Origin: Carettochelys insculpta
Lineage: Eukaryota > Chordata > Testudines > Carettochelyidae
Direction: 5' to 3'
NCBI RefSeq assembly: GCF_033958435.1
Contig: NC_134138.1
Span: 187,461,298-187,525,297, forward strand
DNA length: 64,000 bases
Shown: piece after piece, positions 1-10,360 of the stretch
How positions within the stretch are numbered: position 1 is the first letter of the stretch
Layout: every line of letters starts with the position of its first letter
The notes under the pieces: generated by a model
Databases searched by the model: none
Told to the model about the DNA's origin: nothing
What the model saw: the letters and a program-made list of their open reading frames with translations, nothing else
Program-made: the position numbers and the translations under genes

Positions 1-231
1 TTTTTTCCACAAATTCTCCAGTCTGATGTGTATTTCCAATGTAAAGATAAGGCGGGGGGGAAAGCCCTTTAAATAAGACCTCAGAGGTTTCCATAGTTCA
101 TCATAATTCATTCTTTGTAGGTAAGTCTTTTTAATCCTTAGTTTATAACACAAACTTGCCATATGTCGCCTTGATTACATTTCCTTACTTATCCTTCTTT
201 ATTTATGTGTATGTATTCAAATATTTTCTAG
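1..231 (+). other. DPY19L1: Last intron of DPY19L1 (3' part)
   Basis: Non-coding sequence leading to a TTTTCTAG acceptor at the 3' end. It is AT-rich with a short G run near position 54. No coding stretch resembling the penultimate DPY19 exon was seen, so that exon lies upstream of the window. Confidence 0.7.
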
Positions 232-388
232 GCCCGGTTGCAGTATGCCTGAAATTTGGGATGTTGACGAACCTACCAATGTTGGCAAAGTTCCTTTATG
301 TAGCCTTATGAGTAAGGACCCCAGGCCATATTTCAGCACAGTATTCCAGAACAGTGTTTACAGAGTCTTGAAGGTTACAAGGGAATAA
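232..388 (+). CDS. DPY19L1: DPY19L1 terminal coding exon (C-terminal 51 residues)
   Basis: The exon follows a TATTTTCTAG acceptor and begins with the last base of a split codon. It then reads PGCSMPEIWDVD..., a conserved block at the C-terminus of DPY19-like proteins, continues through PLCSLMSKDPRPYF and TVFQNSVYRVL, and stops at TAA 386-388. DPY19 proteins are multi-pass ER membrane enzymes that transfer mannose to tryptophan carbons in secreted proteins. This exon encodes only the C-terminal tail after the membrane region. The family call rests on residues recalled from human DPY19L1 (a near-identical CSMPEIWDV and VFQNSVYKVL). The paralogue is chosen because NPSR1 lies downstream and convergent, as in human. 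DPY19L2 or another paralogue is the main alternative. Confidence 0.88.
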
Positions 389-2310
389 TGCTTCAGTGCA
401 AAGAACTGTCTGTCTTTTTCAACTTTTTAACTGGTAACTGTATAAATATTTTAAATTGGAAACACCTTTTATACTAGACTTAAAACAAGGAGATGTGTAT
501 TCTTTATTTTTTGTCATTTTATAGGCATTCTGATGATAGAAGTACCTTAAAACTAACGGTTTGGATTTCATTACAGGGTCAATCCCTTGAGGTTTGCTAT
601 GCAAATGATTCTACGTTTTCACACTCTTTAATAAATACTGATCCAAACAAAAATTAAATGGCTGTAGAAAATAACAGTTCTCAAAACCAATCAAGTTGTA
701 AATCAATGCTGTCAGTCAGTTTTAGCAAAGCAAGAATATTTAAACCATTGGTGCTGGTAATTAGGAGCTAGTGGATGGTGCTGTGGCATCTAATGGCAGA
801 CTTCTCAAATCACCATCACAATATAACTCCCAATACTCCTGTTTAGATAACGTGATACTGAGCACACCTTTCTGAATAAGTCACATCATTTCATTAGCCA
901 TGTCTGCGTGAAGGATGGTTTTAAGAGAAACTGAAAAAAGGTTGCTGGCACTTTTGTGTCACTTCAGAACATGTCATGATTTTAAGTTTGTCTTTTAAAT
1001 GGAAATGGATTTTAAACAATCCAGAAACTGTACACTTTTGAAGACATGTACTTTGCATGTGCTTGGAACTATAACGTCAATATTAATTTTTTTTAAAAAT
1101 GATTAAAGCAGCAAGAGGAATATCTGCAACTGAACAGTAGCTTAGCCTCTGATTGCCCCAGGATTTTTAACACTCCAGAACATTCGATACAATCAGAAAT
1201 GCACATATGAAGATTTAAGGGAAAACCTATTTTATTCAGATGAAATCTGTCATTTGTTTTTGTATAGCTTTAGTAAGGTAGTAACATAAACACTGCACTG
1301 CTCTAACAGTGCCAGAGCTACATCTCAACTCTGTAGCAAATGCTGCATCTAGTTCATACCACTTTTTCTTTCCCCATCTATTAGATCCTATTTAAGGATT
1401 CAATTGTACATTAGTCATCTAGATTTACTTAATGAATACTGGTTTTTAAAACCATTTTTAAAATTATCCAGAGAATGCTGAAGAAAAACCTTGCAACAAA
1501 CCCTGCTGTACTAGATTATAGTCAAAAGATTGTGTAAAGTGAATCCCTAAACCAAGTGTTAAATGTATTCTTTGAATTGCCTGACCATGTAGAGCACAGT
1601 TATCCTTCCTGCTTTGAAGCTTTTTTCTTATTTCTGTCACCATCATGTGGCACTGACATTGCAGATGGTACAGAACTGAATTTCACAGAGGTATTCGCTT
1701 CCCAGTGTGCTAGAGCAAGGACACCATGCAGACTATTAACAAACAAGATGTTATAAATTCTGTATGTTACAGCCACTGGAAAGCATCACAAGTTATACAG
1801 ATTGTAACTTTTGAGACAATATAAATATCAATTGTTCAATCAGCAGCCTAATGAGGTGACTGTGGTCTACGTGGCTGTACTAGATATTCAGCCTTGACTG
1901 CATCAGTAAATGCTGAAGACATAAACATCTTTTACAGCTGTGACAGTAGTCATGAAATGTTGAACTTATGTGAAAAAGTGGAATAAAACTGATCAGTATT
2001 TTATGTATTTGATTTTTTTTTAAAAAAAGTTTGCTTTTTTGGGGGGTACAGATAAAGGGTTGAAAAATACATTTTAACTTTTCTAAAAACACCTTTTGGT
2101 AAAGTTTCTGTGAGGAAACTGGATCACTAAAGAGCTCAGGAGAGGAGATAAAATGTTTTAGCTATGTTTATGACTTTCAAGTAAGCAGTAAAAAGGATAT
2201 CTTTCTATACAAACATTGTGACTAAATAGTGTTACAGCATAAAAAGATACTGTATTTTTATGGAGTTTATGCCAATTGTACACACATACTTATGAGTAAT
2301 AAAAAATAAA
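389..2310 (+). other. DPY19L1: Probable DPY19L1 3' untranslated region
   Basis: AT-rich, repeat-free sequence follows the stop codon without interruption. Candidate poly(A) signals AATAAA occur at 630-635, 1982-1987, and as a closely spaced pair at 2298-2303 and 2305-2310. The pair is followed by a GT/T-rich stretch (TGTGGTTCTGTATTTTT), which makes it the best cleavage site. Another AATAAA at 3155-3160 could mark a longer form. The end is inferred; no transcript evidence is available. Confidence 0.5.
2298..2310 (+). terminator. Tandem poly(A) signals of DPY19L1
   Basis: Two AATAAA hexamers lie seven bases apart. A GT-rich, U-rich downstream element lies about 15-30 bases further on. This is the arrangement expected of a strong vertebrate cleavage and polyadenylation site. 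Earlier (630) and later (3155) hexamers remain alternatives. Confidence 0.45.
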
Positions 2311-3768
2311 TGCAATGTGGTTCTGTATTTTTATTCAGTATAAACATCACATTTTGCAGGATTTAGTATAATCACGTCATTACAGATATGATGACTACAC
2401 AGATTAATAGCTTTTGTCAAATCATATGAAACATACCAGGTGTCTCTATTGCTTTAAAAAAATTCTGCCAACTTCTATTTTCTTTTCCTTACAAATGTCA
2501 CTTTTTCATATAGGTACCAAAACATAATTATGAGCCAAACTCTAAAATGTTGATTAGAGTAGAAATTTCAAGCTTCCAGTTAGTCTATGTACAGGGATTT
2601 GTGCTTAACAAAAATATATAATAAAAATTAGCCTTCAGAAAGGAAGTTCGTGTCAATAAGAATATTCCCAGATTGTATTTTGAGTGATTTGAAGCACATC
2701 TTTCTTTAGAAGTAAGTAACGCACCTTGAAGGGTGTTACCCTGTCTGATCCCCTGGCCCTTTTTTAGGTTGCATGGGGATTTTTTTATTTCAAAGCCAAA
2801 AAAGTCCTTTTAATGCAATACTAACATAATATGGGTAAATATCAGGTGGAATCTGTGGTGCAGAGTAAAAGGAAGTTAAACTAAGAATCCCATAAATGGA
2901 GGATGTGTGCATTTTGGGGAACCATGTTATAACATGAGCTGCTCAGACCTGTGTTCTAGAAATCCATTAATACCTTTGGATGTGATTCCTACTGTGTCTA
3001 AGCCCCTCCGTACCCACTTTGGCACTGTCCAGGAACCTTATAGTGAGAATAATTTACATGTGCTGTAAGGCCTCTGTACACTGCCAGAATGGTGTAAAGC
3101 AGCATAAGTATAGATGAGAATCAGCCTGCTGCTCAACTGAAATCTGGTATCTGAAATAAATATTTTGAATACATTCATATGGTTTATTACAATATTACTA
3201 AGTTTGATTCATGATTAATAATCATACCTCAGTATGCAGCACCTTTACAAAACAAAACTAAAGATACCAGCTCAGGTTTTCTGCTGCCTTACACCTTTAC
3301 ATTAATTACATATGTGATGTCTGTGATATCAGGTTCCCTCTTTACCTTTTACTTCTCTTTTGTGATTGGCTCAGCTTGATCAGTTAAATTACAATGGTAA
3401 ACAGCACTTTCCAGTTGTCAGGTTTGTCCCCAATACAGGTGTTTTGAATTTAAAAAAGTCCCCCAGAATTAAAATAAAAACATTTGTACGATTTTTCAAT
3501 ACTTTTTGAAGAAAAGCCTTTGAAATTTGGGTTTAGTCTATTTGATAGTCCTTTCGTGAGTTGAAATATAGTTCAAGGGAAATAAATTAGTGAGCACAAG
3601 AAATCATGAATGACTGACTGCTAGATGGTATTACAGACTCTCTCACCTTTATTAAAATGAAGAATATTTAAAAAATTGTAACCATGTCATTCTGTTTAAC
3701 TCCCTCCTCTGTCCTACCTCCCCAATATGAAAAGGGAAGAGATTGAGTCCCATTTTGACTTCTTGCCC
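2311..3768. other. AT-rich sequence, no gene seen
   Basis: No coding exon or recognisable repeat was found. The stretch may hold an extended DPY19L1 3' UTR up to the AATAAA at 3155-3160. Beyond that it appears intergenic. Confidence 0.4.
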
Positions 3769-3769
3769 A

Positions 3770-3990
3770 CTTCTGTTGGTGGCCCTGCAACGGGTAGCAA
3801 AAGGGACAACTACTCTTGGCCCAGTGATTTAAAAGGGTCAGGGACTCCCAGCCTCCTCAGCAGCAAGCAAGAGCCCATGAATAACAGGCAGCAAAGGTCT
3901 GCCCCCTGAGCCCTGCTCCTTCTGCCTGAGTCTCTGCTCCTTTTGGGGGCCTGGAGCTGCCACCCCACTTAGCTAAGGATACCAGAATTG
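3770..3990. repeat. Short interspersed repeat (DNA-transposon-like fragment)
   Basis: It shares GTGATTTAAAAGGG followed by a GC-rich block with 15560-15690 in this window. The region is richer in G and C than its surroundings. No terminal inverted repeats were delimited, so the class is uncertain. Confidence 0.4.
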
Positions 3991-5640
3991 GTGATGCACT
4001 GGTAAGTCCCATCATCTACTTTCATCCCTGGTAGAGGCAGAATAGAACCCAAATCTTCCAGTCTTGGTCTAGAACGGTCTCAATGGACAATGCTACTGGG
4101 GAGCCCCTAAATTCTGGCACTGGAGTTTCCAGACTTACTGAGCTTCTAAGCCACATACAATAAAAATTTCATAGACTAAATCAGGTTCCTCTTACTTTCC
4201 CTGGTAAACTCAGTAGGCGGAAACCTTGTTCTGTTTATGGACTGTCCCACAAATTCTTTTGCTAGAGAGCAGAAAACTTTAATTTGTCACAAAAAAAAAA
4301 ACACCTGATAATTTAGCCCCTGAATCCTCTGATTCGCCTCCTGTCCTTTTATATGCCTGACATCTTCAGAATATTAGGACCAACTGTACCAACTCTGGGA
4401 CCACCTGTGACAGTCTGATCTGTTCTTCATTTTCCCCCTGTATTCTACAGTAATTCAACTACACTTTGATCTTTATCCCTGTTATGGTGTTTGAGAGAGT
4501 CTGGCTTTTTTAATTGGAAAAATTCTTGATCATCCAGCTTTGTTCTCTGCTGCCATAAAGGGTTGGGGAAGAGGAAGATGAAACATTATATGGAAAGAAA
4601 TAATTCTGGACAACATACATTTCAGAAAATACATCTGCCACTTTCAAGGACTTCATCTTCCATCAGAGCAAATCTGCATCTGTTTCAGAACCAGCCCTTT
4701 GTGCGTTAATGATAAATGAGATGTAAGGGATGTGCCAAACAGCCTGACCAGCTGTTTGAGTGGGTTCATAATTTAGCATTTAAGCAGCTTCGTTACCTTC
4801 TATTAATATCTGTGTTTATGCCAAGTGCTCCTCTGCTGACTAACATGTAGAAAAATAAGTTGCACAAATTGTGGCTCATTTTATAAAAGATTTAAAAAGA
4901 GTGGCTGAAGCCTGAACACTGACTTACCTGTTCCCCAGCTGTTGAAATATGAAGACACTTGCACCAAGGGTCTAACCAAAACCTACTGAAGTCTCTAATG
5001 AGGCTATCATGGACTGTAATGGGCTTTGGATTAGTCTTACCTAATGCTACTGCCATAGCTTCTGAGCTTCCTGGCCTCACTGACAGGACCAAAATCAGAC
5101 CTGTCACTGTATTGCCATTTCCTCTCTTTTGGCTGTTATGAGACTACAGCTGGATACTTTAATAGATAAAATTTCTGCAACTATGGAACTGTTGGTCTAA
5201 AGTTTCAGTAAAACCTTTTTCTGCAAGAGACTGTTCAAGTAATTGAAGCAAGACTCTGTCCTTTTAAATCCAAGTTGGATGTTACTGCTCCTTTGAGGTA
5301 AGAGAGAGAGAAGATTGAAAAATGTATTACAAGTGAGGGAAATCCAGCTTTTGCCATTGTATAAAAATATCAAAACCCTTGAGTCTCAAAACTAATTCTC
5401 TAATGGAACACTTGTTTAGCATGTTGCTGCAGCTCCATTTCTATTTGGAATGCTTTTGTTGTCTGAAGGATGACCAGAGAGCTAATTCTATTACTTTGAC
5501 CAAGATTTGGATGCTTAAAGTTTAATCCATACTATGACACAGGGATAAGTTGTCTGATTTTTTTTTTTTCCAAAATTACTGAAAATGAAACTACTTCCTC
5601 TGGCTGCTCAGCATTTTGAAAATCAGGCCCTCAGGGACCA
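3991..5640. other. Intergenic, nothing recognised
   Basis: Unique-looking, AT-rich sequence. The short open frames on both strands overlap each other and have no recognisable motif or splice context. Confidence 0.4.
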
Positions 5641-5830
5641 CATCATCAGTGATGGTTTTTTGGTTGGTTTGGGGACGGTTGTGGGTGGGGCATTCCTTCT
5701 CACTTTTGTATGGCCCCCAACCTATTTTTCTGTGGGTCAGCGGCCCCCCCACCCAAAAGAAGTCCCTCCACCCCTGTTTTATTCTAACTTCCTTTAGAAA
5801 GTTGGAGCTTAGGACATACCCTTCTTGCTG
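5641..5830 (-). repeat. hAT-like MITE fragment
   Basis: The block with GGCCCCCAACCTATTTTTCTGTGGGTCAG and neighbouring T/G-rich sequence resembles a hAT-derived short element I recall as common in turtle genomes. The longest open frame here (5616-5948) is therefore not treated as a gene. Boundaries are approximate. Confidence 0.4.
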
Positions 5831-6743
5831 GCATCACCTATTGTTTATGTGGTTCCCCACACAGCAGGCTGGCTTTTGTGAAGCCTGTTTTTATGTGCCT
5901 TACTCCACATGCATTCCACAGGGAGCCTGGGTGCTAACTCAGGCCTGAGAATTCCAGTTGGCTGCAGGGAGCCTAAAATTAGTTCTACTTGTGCATCCCA
6001 CCCTTACTGCATATGTAAGCAGTTAGCCTGCAATTGTGGATCTGGGGTGTTATCTTTTAGTGCAAACACCGAAGGTTTTGACTTTCAGAAAACAGTGAGC
6101 AGCCACAGAGACTCAGATTGAGCACCTAAAAATTAACACCTTAAAATAACTAGTCATTTTTGAAAATCTTGCTTTTAGATTAGCCTTAAGGTACAGTTTG
6201 GAAACTCTTTGGTCTTTACTTTTAAACTCTCTGGAAAGATTTCAATGGGTTTCCCTTTGGGTAACTAACTGAAAGATTTAGAACACCCAGTAATAAGATA
6301 CAATAAGCCTTATATTTCCTGATAAATTAATTTGTTGCTGACATTCCTTGTACTCTCATCCCCATCCAATTAGGAAAGCATTATGCAGGTGTGGACGGAG
6401 GAAATATTTACTAATAGGAAAAATTCTTGATTTCCTGTGGTATCTCAAGAGCTGCTCAAGCTATTCACAAGTAAATATATTTGGAGTGTCTATTGGCATC
6501 CTTAGAGTTTTCTGCTTCAGCAATTTTCCAACAATATTTCAGGCTGTGCAAAGAATGAGCTTTCTTTTACTATAGCCTCGCCTGCCCTAGAGAATTTGAA
6601 TGCATTAACCATCATTTAGTAGCCTTGTTCCATGCCTTTTAGCAACGCATACAAATGCTCAATATAGAACCCAAGCATCACAACCACCATTTTGAGTAGA
6701 TGTCCTTCAAACAAGGCAGAACACCATACTGTATTGTTATGAC
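5831..6743. other. Intergenic, nothing recognised
   Basis: No supported coding sequence, RNA or repeat boundary was seen in this stretch. Confidence 0.35.
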
Positions 6744-6908
6744 CAGTGTTTTCTGTAAGCTGAGTGCTTGGCTGGACACCCAGCTGATCAGCAGAGTGCC
6801 CACAGCCACCCAGTGTGGAAAGTATGTATTTCTACTGGTGGTGCATATCTACACATGCCTTGGTGCACATAACAAAATTTATTCTGCCCATGGATGGAAA
6901 AAATAGAT
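6744..6908 (+). repeat. hAT-like MITE, family A copy 1
   Basis: It begins CAGTGTTTTCTGTAAGCTG. Internally it shares TTTCTACTGGTGGTGCA and the ...TTCTGCCCATGGATGGAAAAA end with the copy at 9610-9777. A reverse-orientation copy starts at 21301. A CAGTG end is typical of hAT elements. Confidence 0.6.
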
Positions 6909-7707
6909 GGGACACTGATTATGACTATTTGGAAGAAGTTTTGTTCATTGTTTTTGTTTTGAGGTTATGTCAATTGCATTGATCAAATATATTTCTAAGG
7001 GGAAAGAAAACTTGCTAAATCTTCTAATAAACTCTGGCTTAGAGTGGAAGAGGGATGATAGTGGAGCACCCACAGATAAGAATGTCACTTTCCTTGATAG
7101 ATGTAGTAGTCAGTAGATAGCAGGGGGTTCAGATGGGGCCCTAACGAAGCCCTTCAGAACTAGATTTAGTTCCCACGATGGTGTTGGTTTGCATACCTAT
7201 GGGAATTCAGACTGTGTACCCAGAAGGAACCACTAAGTTATTGTATGTGTGAAGTCTGTGAATCCATCAGTCTTGTGGTGAAATGTGGACATGGCTGCTA
7301 GGTGCACTCTACATGAGTTGATGGACAGCCTTGACATTTTTAATCAGTCTTTGAGTGTAATGCCTTGTCCATTTGTACTGAGAATAATTTTTCCCTGTTG
7401 AAAAGGAGGTAGTCCACTTTTGTTACATAGTTGAGGCCAGGAGGCTCTCCTCAGTATGATGGTTGTGGCCGTTGTCCAGGCTGCTGTGTCAAACCCAGCT
7501 TGTAGGCTGTTCTAAGTATAAGTTGACCCTCTGGCATGACAACTTGGAACTGCGCCTTCTTTTCCTCAGGTACGTAAAGTAGGAATTTGTTCATTTTTTT
7601 GGTAGCTATTGTGATTGTATATTGCCAGCAGAATGGCACAGTTTGCCATCTGGATTTGCAGTGTTACTGATGAACACACTTTATGTCCAAAGAGGTCTAG
7701 TCTCTTG
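6909..7707. other. Intergenic, nothing recognised
   Basis: No motif-bearing open frame or delimited repeat was identified. Confidence 0.35.
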
Positions 7708-8255
7708 GGCTATGTTTGCACAGTGGCTTTGTCTACGCTACCTCCCTACTTCAAAATTTTGAGGAGTAAAGGGACTTCGAAGTACCCTGGGCACTTCAAA
7801 GTACCGGTGGATGAGCCGCGGCCAAACGCAAGCTGGCATTTTGAACTTTAAAACTTAGAAGTTGCCACTGGGGGGGCGGAATTTGCTTAATGAAGTGCTG
7901 CATATGCACCGCAGCACTTCATTAATAATCTCCCGACACCCTACTTACCAGGCTCCCTTTGAAGGAGGGAGCTAGTGTAGGCACAGTCTAGTAGGAGCTA
8001 TTTCAGGATGCTGCAGTATCCCGAAATAGCTGTCCCAAATCTATGCAACATGCTATTCCACCATCCCTGTACACCTCAGCGCAGGCAGAGTACGGGATGC
8101 CTCCAATAGTGCTTTATTTCAACATATGGCTCTACTTAGCCAACACCACATGCCAAAATAGCCTATTTTGAAAGTGGCTCAAAATAAGCTATGCCATTTG
8201 TGTAGCTCAAATGGCATAGCTTATTTCAAGTTCAGGCTGTCATGTAGACATAGCT
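7708..8255. repeat. Harbinger-like MITE with a second MITE nested inside
   Basis: The outer ends read GGGCTATGTTTGCACA and, reversed from the right side, AGCTATGTCTACATGAC; a TTG triplet flanks both. A second element with ends GGCTTTGTCTACGCTACCTCC and GACTGTGCCTACACTAGCTCC occupies about 7724-7989. The internal CAGTATCC...AAAATAGCCTATTTTGAAA region also occurs at 43067-43325. CpG decay is evident. Confidence 0.6.
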
Positions 8256-8640
8256 TTGGTGGCCTTGTCATAGGTGTATTTTCAGATTGGGGTTGCTTGC
8301 CCCTTTGGTTTATGGCATCCACCACCAAGTTTGGTTGGGGGTTGGAAAAGAGTAATCCTGCACCTGGAGCTTAGTACTTGCTGTCAGCATTCTTACTTGG
8401 TCGTGGTATGGTAGCTGGAATTTGCCAGATTATCTGCTGGTTCTAGCAGTGCCTCATTCACTGGAAAGCTATTTTGGTTGTAGAGTGGAGTATTGGGTGG
8501 AGTATTTTTAGTAATTTATGTTGGTTCTCTGTTATCTCTCGCCAAAGTGAAATTTTGGCTCTGGGTTGCTCTCTTAAACAGCTCTTGGAATTTTTTTTCG
8601 GTCATTTGGGTCAAAGGAGGGAGGACAAGGAGTTATGTTC

Positions 8641-8642
<2 letters not shown>

Positions 8643-8729
<87 letters not shown>
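8643..8729. repeat. (TG)n microsatellite, about 43 units
   Basis: An uninterrupted run of alternating T and G ends in a short GA tract. The long cysteine/valine and threonine/histidine open frames here are artefacts of the dinucleotide repeat. Such tracts are length-polymorphic and can adopt Z-DNA. Confidence 0.98.
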
Positions 8730-8736
<7 letters not shown>

Positions 8737-9609
8737 TCCAGTTCTTTTATGGTTTGTTCAAGTCCCTTCAATGGTTCTGTGGCTGTCTCTGTGGGCTGAA
8801 TTATTTGTTTCCTATGTGGGACTTGTAGTCCTTGCCTTTGTTCCCTTTAAGTGGTCCATATAAGTCTCACTGTGCCCCATGCATTGGGAATGGGAAGGCA
8901 GCAGGGCACATCCATGGGTTATTCAGCTGTCATAACGTGCCTCTGTGTGGACGTGTTGTATTGTATGTGGCTAACATTCCTTCCCCCATGTTGTCATCTT
9001 CTTCACTGGAAAATTGCCATACCAATGTTAGTTTCTGATTGCCTGGTGCCAGAAATTTGTCAATGGTGAGTATCAAGGACCCTGGTGTTGATTTTCAGTT
9101 CTGTCGGGGTTGTTGGTTCTGTAAGTGCTTGTTTGTATTTTTGCTTCAATATCACCCTATTGCATGGTGCTTTGATGGGTGCTAGGGGGGACTGGTTTTG
9201 CTCTGTGTGTATCTGCTCCAATGGAGTCTGTAGTGGAGGTGGCATCCTTCCTTGGTGTTGATGGTGCTGTGGAGGAGGCAACAATGTGGCTATTGGTATC
9301 AAAGCTGCTCAGCAAAAAAGCACCCAGGATTACAAAGCAGGTGGAAAAACAAGCCCTTACTGGTCTGGATGACTCCTGACAGTGTCACGATGGTCCATGG
9401 AATTAATAATGGAAAGCTGTGAAATGTACAGGATAGCAGCGATGATATTCTGTGTCTGACTAACCTGGCTGGCACAGTGCGCAACAGTGAAGCAATAAAA
9501 TCCCCAGTGAATCTAAGGAAACTGGTTGGAATGAAATTTGGTTTTACTGAACTCGGACCACCTTTGGAACAAGATTTATTTCCACAGTTTATTTTTGGGG
9601 GGTTGGCAT
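8730..9609. other. Intergenic, nothing recognised
   Basis: T/G-rich sequence with several short overlapping open frames on both strands and no domain-like composition. Confidence 0.35.
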
Positions 9610-9777
9610 CAGCGTTCCCTGTAAGTTGTGTGCTTGTGCAGCTGCTCAGGGGAGAGTCAAATGCTGCCCATCAGAGCGCCAACAACTAAGTTTTGTGTTT
9701 CTACTGGTGGTGCACCTCTGCACATCTCAGCGCACAAAAAATTATACTGCTCATGGACAGAAAAGGTTAGAGGGAAA
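9610..9777 (+). repeat. hAT-like MITE, family A copy 2
   Basis: It starts CAGCGTTCCCTGTAAGTTG and ends near GTTAGAGGGAAAC, giving imperfect inverted ends built on GTTCCCTCTAA. The core TTTCTACTGGTGGTGCACCTCTGCAC matches the copy at 6744. Confidence 0.65.
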
Positions 9778-10073
9778 CTTTGTGAGTCTAGTGCCAACCA
9801 TCAGTGGAAGGTGGAGGCATGTACCAAACAATCATTGCAAACTTAAAAGTAGTTTATAATCTTGTTCTCTGATAACATGACCATGTCTCTTCTACAATCA
9901 GCTATTGAGAAGCCGTCGGTTCAAGCTGTGCACGCATACATACACCTGGGTATTCTGTTACTGGTTGGTCAGACTTGCAGCTCCTCTTGGTACGCCGGGC
10001 CCTTAAAAACGATTTTCCAGGCTAGAGGAAGGGGGAACTGAAGTGCACATCGGCATCAGGGCATTGTCTTGGG

Positions 10074-10360
10074 GAAAGGCTACACTTCAGATGCTGCACC
10101 AGAGCAGCTGTAGTGCTCTAATGTAGATGCTGTATGCCAAGGGGAGAGGGGTTTGCCCTCAGCATAATTCATACACCTACCTGAGAGGTGCTAGTTATGT
10201 TGGCAGAATAAGGTCTCCCACCAACATAGAGCAGTTTACATGGGTGGGGAGCAGAGGGCTGGAGAAGTTCAGACAATGTAACTGTGTCACTCAGGTGGGA
10301 GCGTTTTTCACAGCACTGTTGTACCTATGTAGGTCTGTAGTGCGGAAAAGCCCTTGGAGA
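10074..10360 (+). repeat. Harbinger-like MITE
   Basis: Diagnostic pieces are GGCTACACTTCAGATG at the left, TATGTTGGCAGAATAAGGTCTCCCACC in the middle, and TACCTATGTAGGTCTGTAGTG at the right. They match a short non-autonomous element I recall from turtles and crocodilians, whose ends contain a GTAGACxxAGCC motif. The copy is old and diverged. Confidence 0.55.

Noticed and set aside
8643..8729. CRISPR-like or tandem-spacer array
   Set aside because: Only dinucleotide repeats; no spaced repeats anywhere, and the genome is a vertebrate's.
8474..8863. Open frames of 110-129 codons rich in alternating Cys/Val
   Set aside because: They are produced by the (TG)n microsatellite in frames without stops; no coding evidence outside the repeat.
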